From positions 553,769 to 615,241 of the forward strand of contig NZ_FNPC01000001.1 in assembly GCF_900107205.1 (NCBI RefSeq): a stretch of 61,473 nucleotides of DNA, given 5' to 3'. Source of the stretch: Halopenitus persicus (GTDB lineage Archaea; Halobacteriota; Halobacteria; Halobacteriales; Haloferacaceae). The notes beneath the pieces were generated by a model. That model was not told the origin of the DNA and did no database searches. It saw only the letters and a program-made list of their open reading frames with translations. Made by a program: the position numbers and the translations under genes. Shown piece by piece: positions 24,341-32,896 of this stretch; position 1 is the first letter of the stretch; the number at the start of each line of letters is the position of its first letter.

Positions 24341-26302
24341 TTAGTCCGCGTCCTCCGCAGCAGACGTCTCCGCGGTGGCGACGCCGGTGATCTCGAAGCG
24401 GGCGCCGCCCGCCTCGCCTTCGGTCGCCGCGATCTCCCAGCCGTGGGCCTCGACGATCTCGGCGACGATCGCGAGTCCGAACCCGGTTCCGTCCTCGCGG
24501 GTCGTGTACCCGGACTCGAAGACCCGCTCGCGGTCCGGCTCCGGGATGCCGGGCCCGTCGTCGGCCACGTAAAATCCCGCACCGTCCGGGAGGTCCCCGA
24601 CGACGATCCGCACGTCGGAAGGGCCGTGCTCGACGGCGTTTCGGAAGAGGTTCTCGAGGAGCTGCTGGAGGCGGTCGGGGTCGGCCTCGACCGTCGCCTC
24701 GGTCTCGACCGACAGGGTGGCGTCCGGACCATCGACGTGCTCCCAGGCGGCCGCGGCGACCGCCGCGAGGTCGACGCGTTCGGTCTCGCCGATCGACTCG
24801 CCCTGCCGCGCGAGCGTCAGCAGGTCCTCGATGAGCCGGTTCATCCGGTCGAGGGCGCCGTCGATCTGTTCGAGGACGGTCGGGTCGACGTTTCCGTCCG
24901 CCGACGCCTCTTCCCGTGCGATCTCGAGGTACCCCGTCGCGACGTTCAGGGGGTTCCGGAGGTCGTGGCTGACGATGCTCGTGAACTCCTCGAGCCGGGC
25001 GTTCTGTTCGGCCAACTCGCGCTCGCGGGCGCGGAGCTTTTGTTCGCGGCCCGCGCCGTCGAGTGCGCTCCGGACGTTCGCACAGAGGATCCGGGCCAGC
25101 GCCACGTCGGCGTCGTCGAAGGCGCCGACCGAGCGCGACCCCGCGATGAACACGCCGTGGTCGCCGAGCGGCACGATCAGCTCGCTGCGGATCGGCGTCT
25201 CGGGATTGTGGAGACCGTCCGCGGTGCGGACGTCGTCGAAGCGGGCGATCGAGCCCGACTCGTAGACCGCCCACGCCAGCGAGGAGCCCGGGTGCAGGGT
25301 CGGGATCGTCCCGAACGTTCGCTCCGCGCCCTCGGTGGTCGCGACCGGCTCCAACGCCGGGCCGTCGGGCGTCTCGGTGTGGAAGTAGATCCCGGAGATC
25401 TCGAGATCGAGCAGCGTCGCGCCCGCGTCGACGCCGCGGTCGGCGACCGCCGACCGCGTGCTCGCCGCGATGAGATCGCGGGTCGCCTCGTGGAGCGCGT
25501 CGAGGCGGTCCGCGTACCGCCGCGTCTCGGTGATGTCGGTGTAGACCGCGAAGCCGTCCGCCGTCGTGGCGGCGTCATCCAGCGGGACGAACCGAACCAC
25601 GAAGACGCCGGTCACCCCGTCCGCGCGTTCGCGCTCGATCTCGGTCTCGTAGCGCTCCCCCCGTCGGGCGTGCGCGCGAAACGCCGCGAGGTCGTCGTCC
25701 GAGTGGTCCTCCGAGAACAGGTCGTCGAAGGACCGGCCGTTCGCCTCGCCGGCGGCGTACCCGAACGTCTCCGCGAAGGCGGGATTGACGTCGACGATGA
25801 CCGGGTCCGTCCCGTCGAAGGCGATCCGCGCGACCGCATCGGAGGTGTTCTCGAAGAGCGCCTCCAGCCGGGACTTCTCGACGGCGAGTTCCACCTGGCG
25901 GCGCCGCTGACGTTCGCTGTAGAGCCCGATGACGATCCCGCCGAGGATCGCCGCGGCGGACAGCTGGGCCAGGATGATCCGCGGTTTGACGCGACCCTGC
26001 CGTTGCTGGATCAGATAGACCCACGCGGCCAACGCGAGGACGACGACGAGACTCGCAACGGTCCACCGGAGGACCGTCGTCGCGTCGACCTCCTCGGCGG
26101 CCGCTCCGAGCCACAGTCCGACGCCGACGATCGCGGCGCTCAGCAGGTACGGGACGCTGTTCTCGAGGAGCGCCGTCCAGACGGCGTTCCCTTCGAGGAC
26201 GACGTCCTGGTACACGTCGCCGGTGAAGACGCCCGCCAACAACACCCCGAGCGCGGCTATCAGGATCGCTGATAGCAGCCGCGTCGTCTCGGGTCGGTCC
26301 AT
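24341..26302 (-). CDS. Membrane sensor histidine kinase with PAS and GAF domains
   Basis: The 653-residue protein has about four N-terminal membrane helices (residues 8-30, 50-67, 80-98 and 110-127). A PAS domain (about 147-260), a GAF-like domain (about 275-410) and a kinase core follow. The phosphorylated histidine lies in FTSIVSHDLRNPLNVATGYL. The ATP-binding boxes are NLFRNAVEHG (N), VADDGPGIP (G1) and GTGFGLAIV (G2). No response regulator gene is nearby, as is usual for haloarchaeal orphan kinases. The PAS and GAF domains suggest sensing of redox state or a small ligand, but no heme or flavin residue can be assigned. Confidence 0.9.
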   Translation of the reverse strand: MDRPETTRLLSAILIAALGVLLAGVFTGDVYQDVVLEGNAVWTALLENSVPYLLSAAIVGVGLWLGAAAEEVDATTVLRWTVASLVVVLALAAWVYLIQQRQGRVKPRIILAQLSAAAILGGIVIGLYSERQRRRQVELAVEKSRLEALFENTSDAVARIAFDGTDPVIVDVNPAFAETFGYAAGEANGRSFDDLFSEDHSDDDLAAFRAHARRGERYETEIERERADGVTGVFVVRFVPLDDAATTADGFAVYTDITETRRYADRLDALHEATRDLIAASTRSAVADRGVDAGATLLDLEISGIYFHTETPDGPALEPVATTEGAERTFGTIPTLHPGSSLAWAVYESGSIARFDDVRTADGLHNPETPIRSELIVPLGDHGVFIAGSRSVGAFDDADVALARILCANVRSALDGAGREQKLRARERELAEQNARLEEFTSIVSHDLRNPLNVATGYLEIAREEASADGNVDPTVLEQIDGALDRMNRLIEDLLTLARQGESIGETERVDLAAVAAAAWEHVDGPDATLSVETEATVEADPDRLQQLLENLFRNAVEHGPSDVRIVVGDLPDGAGFYVADDGPGIPEPDRERVFESGYTTREDGTGFGLAIVAEIVEAHGWEIAATEGEAGGARFEITGVATAETSAAEDAD

Positions 26303-26405
26303 CTGAGCTTGCTCTAGCGTTCAAGGCAGCCGTCCGTTTGTAGTCCTTTCGACGTCCGCATCGCCCGTTCGACCGGCCAACCGTTCCGGCCGGTTCCGGT
26401 TTCCG

Positions 26406-27410
26406 TCAGGCGAACGCGCCCGCCACCAGCAGCGGGAACACCAGGGTGGCCTCGGCCTCGACCTGCGTGTAGTTCGTCTCGGTTTCGTCCTTGATCTTCC
26501 CCCAGGAGACCGCCTCGTTCGGCGGCGCGCCCGACAGGGAGCCGTCGCCCTCCATCCCGGTCGAGATGTAGATCGCGTAGTCGGCGCCCCCGCGGAAGAG
26601 GTTCGTCATGATCGCGTGGTGTTTGGGCACCCCGCCGCCGACGGCGATGAGTCCGGTTTTGCCCGCGAGGAGGCCGTCCTCGATGAGCGAGTCGTAGTCG
26701 TCGAGGATCTCGATGCCGATCTCGGAGTCGTACCCCTGCCGGTAGTAGTAGAGGAAGTTGCCGACCTCCGCGTCGGTCAGGGCCGGACAGTAGACGGGGA
26801 CGTCGTTGTCGGCGGCCTGTTTCAACACGGAGTCCTCGTCGTCGAGCGTCTCGCCGACCTCGCGGGCGAAGGCGGTCGGCGTCCGGACCTTTTTCTCGGC
26901 GAAGAAGTCGTCGAAGAAGTCGTAGAGGAACTCCTCGAGCCAGACGTACCGGTCGGAGGGGACGTAGATGTTCCCGAGCCGGTTGATGCCCTTCTCGCGG
27001 AGTTCGGCCTCGTCGGCGTCCCACTCGCCCATCTTGAAGGGCTTGGCGGTCTTGATGATGTCCTCGGTCAGCGACCCCGAGGTCGTGATGAGCACGTCGA
27101 CGTAGCCCTCCCGGACGAGGGACGCGACCGTCTCGCGCAACCCCGAGGAGACGATGTTCGAGGTGAAGGTGAGATAGACCGTCGCGTCCTCCGCCTGCAT
27201 CCGCTCGGCGATGTCGATCGCCTCGGCGAGGTGGGTCGCCTGGAAGCCGGTGGTCGCGTACGTCTCGAGCAGCTCGCCGATGTCGAGGTCCCCGCGGAAG
27301 TCCGGCCCGCGCACGTCGGGGGTGGACAGCGCCTCCTCGCTGCCCGGCACGACGTTCTCGCGGGTCTCGTCGTCGGGTGAATCGCCCTCGTGGGCGTCGT
27401 CTCCGTCCAT
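26406..27410 (-). CDS. dys: Deoxyhypusine synthase
   Basis: The enzyme uses a polyamine (spermidine in most organisms, agmatine in some archaea) to modify one lysine of translation factor aIF5A, an essential step in Archaea. The 334-residue protein has the NAD-binding blocks LTFTSNIVSSGLRE, TTSGSLTEDIIK and GGGVPKHHAI, and the active-site lysine in AVSWGKIKDE. The C-terminal part is complete. Start ATG27410 follows the family; the upstream codons overlap a repeat region. Its presence connects to polyamine-type transport in the first island only loosely. Confidence 0.94.
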   Translation of the reverse strand: MDGDDAHEGDSPDDETRENVVPGSEEALSTPDVRGPDFRGDLDIGELLETYATTGFQATHLAEAIDIAERMQAEDATVYLTFTSNIVSSGLRETVASLVREGYVDVLITTSGSLTEDIIKTAKPFKMGEWDADEAELREKGINRLGNIYVPSDRYVWLEEFLYDFFDDFFAEKKVRTPTAFAREVGETLDDEDSVLKQAADNDVPVYCPALTDAEVGNFLYYYRQGYDSEIGIEILDDYDSLIEDGLLAGKTGLIAVGGGVPKHHAIMTNLFRGGADYAIYISTGMEGDGSLSGAPPNEAVSWGKIKDETETNYTQVEAEATLVFPLLVAGAFA

Positions 27411-27510
27411 ACCGGACAGTACGCCCCGACGGGTTTGAATCGATCGGGTTCCGTTCGGCCGCGTCAGGACGGCACACAGTCTCCTCGGGCGGGTCACGCG
27501 CGACCCCACG

Positions 27511-27603
27511 TATGGCTCGCGGGGACCCGACGTCCGGTATGGCTCGTGGGGACCCGACGTCCGGTCCCAACGGCCACGCCCGGTCCCAACGGGACACACG
27601 CTC
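27511..27603. repeat. Tandem repeat, 27-bp unit twice, followed by a 19-bp imperfect pair
   Basis: Copies at 27511-27537 and 27538-27564 differ at one position and begin TATGGCTCG. They run into a second imperfect repeat that begins TCCCAACGG at 27565 and 27584. The region lies between divergent dys and the Sco-like gene. Confidence 0.88.
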
Positions 27604-27639
27604 TGACGGGCGTTCGCACGCGCTGACGATCAACGCGGG

Positions 27640-27650
27640 GCATTTATATA
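27640..27650 (+). promoter_or_regulatory. TATA box of the Sco/TlpA/CcdA operon
   Basis: ATTTATATATC lies about 25 bp before the ATG at 27670. It drives three closely spaced genes. Confidence 0.75.
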
Positions 27651-27669
27651 TCGGGACGTAACCACGGAT

Positions 27670-28359
27670 ATGGATCGGCGTCACTATCTGCGATCGCTTG
27701 CGGGCGCGGGCGTCGTCGGGACCGCCGGCTGTCTCGGGTCGGTGCCCGGGTTCGGGAACGAGAACGTCGTGCTCGGCCCGCCCGAGCAGGACCTGAGCGA
27801 GGCGGCCCACCCGAGCTACGGCGACGAGCTGCCCGCGGTGACGCTTCCCGACCCGATCGCGGGGGAGGAGGTCTCGACCGCCAGGATCTTCGACGAGCGC
27901 GACCGCGCCGTCCTGCTGACGTTCTTTTATACGCACTGTCCGGACGGCGTCTGTCCCGCGCTCATCCAGCGCCTCCGGCGCGCCCAGGAGGTCGCCGCCG
28001 AGGAGGGGTACGGCGACGACTCGGCGTTCCTCCCGATCACCTTCGATCCGGAGCGCGACACCGCCGAGGTTCTCCGCGAGTACGCCACCCAGCAGGGCGT
28101 GAGCCTGGAGGCCGGCAACTGGCATTTCCTCCGCCCCGAGACCTACGAGGCCGGGCAGACGCTGCTTGAGGAGAAGTTCGGACTCGTCATCGAGAAGGCG
28201 CCCGCCGACGACTACGAGAACCTCGAGTATCAGTTCCCTCACTACGGGCTCATCCTCCTGGCGAACAAGCGGGGATACGTCGAGCGAGCCTATCCGAACG
28301 GTCCCACGGTGGACATCGAGACGGTCGTGAACGACTTCGAGCGGGTGGTGACCGCGTAG
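27670..28359 (+). CDS. Sco1/SenC family lipoprotein (copper/thiol assembly factor)
   Basis: This 229-residue protein has a Tat-type lipoprotein signal (MDRRHYLRSL, lipobox TAGC) and a thioredoxin-like domain. Sco proteins deliver copper to, or keep reduced, the CuA site of cytochrome oxidase on the outer membrane face. The Sco cysteine motif here is FFYTHCPDGVCPAL, with four residues between the cysteines instead of the usual three, and the distal histidine lies in YQFPHYGLI. The next gene starts 1 bp after its stop, so it is co-transcribed with a TlpA-like thioredoxin and CcdA. This is a cytochrome maturation or oxidase assembly unit. Confidence 0.85.
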   Translation: MDRRHYLRSLAGAGVVGTAGCLGSVPGFGNENVVLGPPEQDLSEAAHPSYGDELPAVTLPDPIAGEEVSTARIFDERDRAVLLTFFYTHCPDGVCPALIQRLRRAQEVAAEEGYGDDSAFLPITFDPERDTAEVLREYATQQGVSLEAGNWHFLRPETYEAGQTLLEEKFGLVIEKAPADDYENLEYQFPHYGLILLANKRGYVERAYPNGPTVDIETVVNDFERVVTA

Positions 28360-28360
28360 G

Positions 28361-28897
28361 ATGCGCCGCCGCCAGGTCATCGCCGGGGTCGCAAGCACGG
28401 CCGCGCTCGGCGGGGCCGGTCTGCTGGCGACCGGGAACGTCCCGTCGGTGCTCGGGGGATCCGATACGGAGCCCGTCGACCCGGTCACGCTGCCGACGAT
28501 CGACGCCCCGGGGAGCACGGCCGGCGAGGTGACGATCCCGGCGCCGGACCGGCCGACGTTCGTCGACTTCTTCGCGACCTGGTGTGCCCCCTGCGAGGAG
28601 CAGATGCCGATCCTGGCGGACGTGCGGCCGCAGGTCGACGACCGCGTTCGGTTCGTCTCCGTCACCCCCGAGGACGCAAGCCAGGACGCCGTCAGGAGGA
28701 CCATCGCCGACTGGTGGCGCGAGCACGACGGCGACTGGCTCGTCGCGAGCGACGTGACCGCGGCGCTCACCTCGAAGCTGAACGTCGGGGCCTATCCCAC
28801 GGCGGTCGCGATCGACGAGACGGGCCGCGTCCGCTGGTCCGACTCGGGCGTCCACACCGCCGACGAACTGCTCGCGGGCATCGAGACGGCCTTATAA
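28361..28897 (+). CDS. TlpA-like thioredoxin-fold protein, Tat-exported
   Basis: The 178-residue protein starts MRRRQVIAGVASTAALGGAG, a short Tat-type signal. It continues with a thioredoxin fold carrying the redox pair WCAPC in FVDFFATWCAPCEEQMPIL and the cis-proline block VGAYPTAVAIDE. Proteins of this type reduce disulfides in Sco or apocytochromes outside the membrane. It starts 1 bp after the Sco-like gene and is followed by ccdA, which would supply electrons across the membrane. Confidence 0.87.
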   Translation: MRRRQVIAGVASTAALGGAGLLATGNVPSVLGGSDTEPVDPVTLPTIDAPGSTAGEVTIPAPDRPTFVDFFATWCAPCEEQMPILADVRPQVDDRVRFVSVTPEDASQDAVRRTIADWWREHDGDWLVASDVTAALTSKLNVGAYPTAVAIDETGRVRWSDSGVHTADELLAGIETAL

Positions 28898-28908
28898 GTG
28901 ATCACGGG

Positions 28909-29574
28909 ATGACCGACGCCACGCTCGCGACGAACCTTCCGTTCGCGATCACCGCCGGCGTGGCGACGTTCTTCTCGCCGTGCGCGTATCCCCTGTTGCC
29001 CGGCTACGTCGGGTTCTACGTCAACCAGGCCGACGCCGATTCGGTCTCGATCGCGGGCGCCGGAACCCGGGGGATCGCGGCCGGGATCGGCGTGCTGGCC
29101 ACGTTCACGGTCCTGGCGGGCGCGACGGTCCGGATCGGCCACTCGACGATCTCGAACCTCACGGTCTTCGAGTCCCTGGTCGGCGGACTCCTCGTCGTCT
29201 TCGGACTGCTGGTCGCCAGCGGACGCGCTCCCTCCATCTCGATCCCGCTGCCGAAACGCCGGTCGAGCGTGCTCGGGTTCGGACTCTTCGGCGCCGGCTA
29301 CGCGCTGGCCGGGGCGGGCTGCGTCGCCCCGATCTTCCTCGGCGTCGTCGCGCGGGCGATCGCGCTCCCGACCGACGTCGCCGTGCTCCTGCTCGGCGTG
29401 TACGCCGGGGTCGTCGCGGTCCTGCTGGTCGCGACCACCGTCGCCACCGGGATGGGCCTGCTCACGAACGCCGGCCGCCTGATGGCCTACTCCGGCTGGC
29501 TGAAGCGGCTCGCGGGCGTCGTGATGGTGGTCGCCGGCGTCGGGCAACTCTACCTGTCGCTCGTGGTGTACTGA
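28909..29574 (+). CDS. ccdA: CcdA-type thiol-disulfide transporter (DsbD membrane domain)
   Basis: This 221-residue membrane protein has six hydrophobic helices. A cysteine in FFSPCAYPLLPGY (helix 1) and another in AGAGCVAPIFLG (helix 4) form the pair that passes electrons from cytoplasmic thioredoxin to exported thiol proteins. The start is 11 bp after the TlpA-like gene. CTTATAAG overlaps that gene's end (28891-28898), but it is too close to the ATG for a leaderless promoter. The three genes form a complete extracytoplasmic thiol pathway. Confidence 0.88.
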   Translation: MTDATLATNLPFAITAGVATFFSPCAYPLLPGYVGFYVNQADADSVSIAGAGTRGIAAGIGVLATFTVLAGATVRIGHSTISNLTVFESLVGGLLVVFGLLVASGRAPSISIPLPKRRSSVLGFGLFGAGYALAGAGCVAPIFLGVVARAIALPTDVAVLLLGVYAGVVAVLLVATTVATGMGLLTNAGRLMAYSGWLKRLAGVVMVVAGVGQLYLSLVVY

Positions 29575-29600
29575 CGCCCCCGTCGGCGGCGACCTCCTGG

Positions 29601-29642
29601 GCGCGGCGTTCCGAGTGCGAGGCGCGGCGTTCCGAGTGCGGG
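29601..29642. repeat. Tandem repeat, 21-bp unit, two copies
   Basis: Copies at 29601-29621 and 29622-29642 match at 20 of 21 positions and begin GCGCGGCGTTCCGAGTGCG. They sit between the ccdA stop and the TATA box of the lipoprotein gene. Confidence 0.9.
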
Positions 29643-29661
29643 ACGTTCGGACGGCAACGGC

Positions 29662-29673
29662 TATTTATATATA
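29662..29673 (+). promoter_or_regulatory. TATA box of the lipoprotein gene
   Basis: TATTTATATATA lies about 25 bp before the ATG at 29693. Confidence 0.7.
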
Positions 29674-29692
29674 CCAGTCCCCACGCCGACGT

Positions 29693-30511
29693 ATGCGACG
29701 CGCCGTCCTCGCGCTCTCGCTTGCCCTCCTCGTCGTGCTGGCCGGCTGTACCGCCCTCCCGTTCGGCGACGACCGCCCGCCGAGCGACGACCGTGCCCTC
29801 GAGACGCTCGACCGAACGGCCGCGGCAGCATCCGACGTCGAGACCTACCGCTTCGAGGCCCGGATGCGCGCCTCGGCGACCGCCGACGACCGGGAGCGGA
29901 CGGCCACCGCGGAGGGGTCCGGGGCCGTCAACGTCTCGGCTGAACGACTGCGCGCCACGACACGGGTCGATGACGGTGACGGGCCACTCGCCGCCGGCGG
30001 TGAAAACGAGGCCACGATCGAGACGTACGTCGACGGGAACACGTCCTACCGACAGTGTCGCCCGCCGTGGAGCGGCTGGGCCGTCGAGTCGGTCCCGGAG
30101 TCGGACCGCTGGCGGGACGCCACGCCGCTGTCGAACCACCTGACGCTCCTCGAGCGGTCCCGGGTGTACTGGCGCGGAGATCGCACCGTCGACGGGAACC
30201 GAACCGTGCTGATCGAGGCGTATCCCACCCGGGAGACGATCCAGTCGCTCGCGGAACGCCGGCAAACCGCCGGTGAAACGGGGCTCGCGGACGCGTCGCT
30301 GGAGAACGCCACCGCACGGCTCTGGGTCGATCCGGAGACGGACCTGCCGGTCAGGTCCCGGCTTCGGCTGGAGATCGCCCGAGGTGACGCGACCGCGACC
30401 GCCACCCTCACCACGACCTACCGGGGGTACGGCGAGCCGGTCTCCGTGACGATTCCGCCCGCGGCCACCGTCGAGGAGAACCAGTACGAACTCGGCTGTC
30501 CCGGAGACTGA
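29693..30511 (+). CDS. Haloarchaeal lipoprotein, LolA-like fold possible, unknown function
   Basis: The 272-residue protein has a Sec-type lipoprotein signal: two arginines, a hydrophobic run (AVLALSLALLVVL) and lipobox LAGC. The mature part begins with an acidic linker. It then has alternating beta-strands with short turns (YRFEARMRASATADDRERT and INVS-like strands), ending in TTTYRGYGEPVSVTIPP. That layout recalls LolA/outer-membrane carrier-like folds seen in haloarchaeal lipoproteins of unknown role. Its last codons and stop belong to a 16-bp repeat. Confidence 0.7.
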   Translation: MRRAVLALSLALLVVLAGCTALPFGDDRPPSDDRALETLDRTAAAASDVETYRFEARMRASATADDRERTATAEGSGAVNVSAERLRATTRVDDGDGPLAAGGENEATIETYVDGNTSYRQCRPPWSGWAVESVPESDRWRDATPLSNHLTLLERSRVYWRGDRTVDGNRTVLIEAYPTRETIQSLAERRQTAGETGLADASLENATARLWVDPETDLPVRSRLRLEIARGDATATATLTTTYRGYGEPVSVTIPPAATVEENQYELGCPGD

Positions 30512-30529
30512 CCGTCCCGAGGACTGACC
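30498..30529. repeat. Tandem repeat, 16-bp unit, two copies, including the lipoprotein stop codon
   Basis: GTCCCGGAGACTGACC (30498-30513) is followed by GTCCCGAGGACTGACC (30514-30529). The stop TGA at 30509-30511 is inside the first unit and is copied in the second. Confidence 0.8.
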
Positions 30530-30620
30530 GGCCCGCGGTGCCGTGCCGACGGCCCCGCCTTCCGGAACCGATCGCCCGAACCGGAGGATATACCCAGGCC
30601 GGCGGCGGACTCCCGGATCC

Positions 30621-31925
30621 ATGACCGTCCGTGACCGAGCGAGCGATCTCCGCGGGGTTGCGACGGAACTGTGGGGCGGCGGGCGCGGGCCGATCCTGGT
30701 TGCGGTCGCGGGCGGGTGGTTCCTCTCGATCGGCGTCCGGATGGTCTATCCCGCGATCCTCCCGCAGCTTCGGGGAGATTTCGGCTTCGATCTCACCACC
30801 GCGGGGCTGCTCGTCACCGCGCTGTGGATCGCGTACGCGATCGGCCAGCTTCCCGGCGGCATCCTCGACGACCGGTTCGGCGGCCGGCGCGTCCTCGTGG
30901 CGAGCACCGCTGTCTCGGCGACGGCGCTCGCGCTCGTGGTCACGGCGGGATCCACCGTGGTGTTGTTCGCGGCGACGATCCTGTTCGGCCTCACGACCGC
31001 CCTCTACGGCGTCACGCGATTTACGATCCTCTCGAACAACTACGCCGACCGGGCGGGGACGGCCATCGGCGCGACGATGGCCGCCGGGGACCTCGGAAAC
31101 GCCCTGTTGCCGCCGCTGGGCGGCGCCCTCGCCGTCGCGATCGCCTGGGAGGCCGGACTCGGCTTCGCGATTCCGGCGTTCCTGGCGGCCGCGGTCGGGA
31201 TCTTTCTCGTGATCCCGTCCGACGGACGAGGCGAGTCCGCGGACGGAGGATCCGCGGACGAACGGAGAACGCCCGCGGACGAACGGTCCGCCGACGATGA
31301 CGGGGAGGCCGGGACGGAATCGGCCCCCGGGATCGTGAGCACCGCCCGGACGCTCGCCGGGGTCATCCGGCGGCCGTCGGTGCTCGTGGTGACCGTGGCC
31401 CAGCTGCTCGGCTACTGCGTCTGGCAGGGGTTGACGGCCTTCTACCCGACGTACCTCGTCGAGATCAAGGGGATTCCACAGACGACCGCGACCGCACTGT
31501 TCGGCCTGTTTTTCGCGCTCGGCATCGTCTCGAAGCTGGCCGCCGGGTCGGCCTACGACGCCTACGGGATCCGTCGCTCGCTCCCGGTCGCGCTCGGGTT
31601 CGGAGCGGTCGGGATCGGAATGCTGGCGCTCGTGGAGGGGACCCTCGCGGTCGCGGGCGCCACCGTGGTCGCCAGCGGAATGCTCGGCTACGCGACGATC
31701 ACGCTGACGGAGCTGACGGCCGCATTCCCGGAGACGGTCCAGGGGACCGGGCTGGGGCTGCTTCGCACCGGATACATGGGCATCGGCGCGGGCGCCCCGA
31801 CCGTGATCGGCGTGCTCGCCGACGCGGACCACTTCACCGAGGCGATCCTGCTGTTGGCGCTCGTCGCCGGCGTCGCCGCACTGTTCGCGCTCCGGATCCC
31901 CGGCGGAACCGGCGACGCGTCGTGA
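30621..31925 (+). CDS. MFS transporter
   Basis: The 434-residue protein has about 12 helices. The loop 2-3 signature is GGILDDRFGGRRVL. The long loop between the two halves (about residues 200-240) is rich in D, E, R and G and built from an imperfect in-frame repeat with the core GCGGACGAACGG. The second half retains SKLAAGSAYDAYGIRRSL. Overall it resembles nitrate/oxalate-like or generic organic-anion MFS members. Start ATG30621. It stands alone, so the substrate cannot be inferred. Confidence 0.83.
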   Translation: MTVRDRASDLRGVATELWGGGRGPILVAVAGGWFLSIGVRMVYPAILPQLRGDFGFDLTTAGLLVTALWIAYAIGQLPGGILDDRFGGRRVLVASTAVSATALALVVTAGSTVVLFAATILFGLTTALYGVTRFTILSNNYADRAGTAIGATMAAGDLGNALLPPLGGALAVAIAWEAGLGFAIPAFLAAAVGIFLVIPSDGRGESADGGSADERRTPADERSADDDGEAGTESAPGIVSTARTLAGVIRRPSVLVVTVAQLLGYCVWQGLTAFYPTYLVEIKGIPQTTATALFGLFFALGIVSKLAAGSAYDAYGIRRSLPVALGFGAVGIGMLALVEGTLAVAGATVVASGMLGYATITLTELTAAFPETVQGTGLGLLRTGYMGIGAGAPTVIGVLADADHFTEAILLLALVAGVAALFALRIPGGTGDAS

Positions 31926-32037
31926 TCGGGCCTCCGTTGCGAGAGGCGGCAACGAGCCATCGACCGACGAGTCAGCCGTCCGACCGCGGTCGGGCGATGC
32001 TCAACATTTATGGTCGGGAGCGGGCAACCTGCGAGAT

Positions 32038-32865
32038 ATGACGATCGACGAGTTCGCCCTCGCGGCCACGACCGACGACCTGTCGCGGGAGGCGGACGCG
32101 CGGGACGCGGCCGACCTCATCGAGTTCCGGATGGACGTGGCCGCGGACCCGATCGACCAGCTGGCGGCCTACGAGGGCGAGCTGCCGATCGTCGCGACCA
32201 ACCGCAACCGGTGGTTCGGCGGAAACGCGCCCGACCCCGGCCGGCTCGACGCGCTCTTTTCGGCGTCCCGGTTCGACGACGTCGTCCTCGTCGACGTGGA
32301 GCTCGAGACCGCCCGGGCCAAGGAGTGGATCGTCGACGACCTCCGGGACAACGGCGTCGACGTCATCGTCTCCCACCACGACTTCGAGTCGACGCCCGGC
32401 CGGGACGTCCTGGCGGCGATCGTCGAGGAGTGTGCCGACTACGGCGACGTCGCGAAGGTCGCGACGTTCCCGACCGACCTCGCGGACACCCTCACGGTGT
32501 TGGACGTGGTCCGGGCGGCCACGGCCGCAGGCCACGACGTCGCGGGCATCGCGATGGGCGAACTCGGGAGCCACGTCCGGGTGATCGGTCACGTCTACGG
32601 CTCCAAACTGGGATACGCTCCGCTCGTCGACGACGACGGGGAGTACGCTCCGGGCCAGATCCCGCTGCGCGAGCTCGCGTCGCTCGTGGAATCGACCCGC
32701 GTCGAGGGGAACTCGCTCGAGCGGTTCGGCGACCTGGAGCCGTTCGACGGACTGGAGCGGTTCGACGAACGCGAGAACGACGGATGCGAGAACGACGGGC
32801 GCGAGACGCTCGACGAACGCGAGAACGACGGCGGCGCGGCGCCCGACCCGACCCGAACCGAGTGA
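32038..32865 (+). CDS. aroD: 3-Dehydroquinate dehydratase, type I
   Basis: This shikimate-pathway enzyme removes water from 3-dehydroquinate by a Schiff-base mechanism. Blocks visible are IEFRMDV near the start, the catalytic histidine in VSHHDFEST, the Schiff-base lysine in DVAKVATFP, and GSHVRVIGHVYGSKLGYA. The catalytic domain ends near residue 230. The last 45 residues are an acidic, low-complexity tail in which DERENDG occurs twice, encoded by an exact 21-bp repeat (32763-32783 and 32811-32831). The tail is not part of the family. A TATA-like ATTTATGG at 32005-32012 precedes the start. Confidence 0.9.
   Translation: MTIDEFALAATTDDLSREADARDAADLIEFRMDVAADPIDQLAAYEGELPIVATNRNRWFGGNAPDPGRLDALFSASRFDDVVLVDVELETARAKEWIVDDLRDNGVDVIVSHHDFESTPGRDVLAAIVEECADYGDVAKVATFPTDLADTLTVLDVVRAATAAGHDVAGIAMGELGSHVRVIGHVYGSKLGYAPLVDDDGEYAPGQIPLRELASLVESTRVEGNSLERFGDLEPFDGLERFDERENDGCENDGRETLDERENDGGAAPDPTRTE
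32763..32831 (+). repeat. In-frame direct repeat in the aroD tail
   Basis: An exact 21-bp sequence occurs at 32763-32783 and 32811-32831, 48 bp apart and in frame. A shorter related copy (GCGAGAACGACGGG) lies between them at 32786-32799. It lengthens only the disordered C-terminus. Confidence 0.8.
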
Positions 32866-32896
32866 CTGCGGCTCGGCGGCCGGTTCGATCCGCCGA

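Noticed and set aside
26314-28770. 818-codon frame antisense to dys and the Sco-like gene
   Set aside because: It spans two real genes on different strands and its composition is basic and low in complexity.
28891-28898. Promoter for ccdA (CTTATAAG)
   Set aside because: It is only 11 bp before the ATG, too close for a leaderless start, and it encodes the end of the upstream gene.
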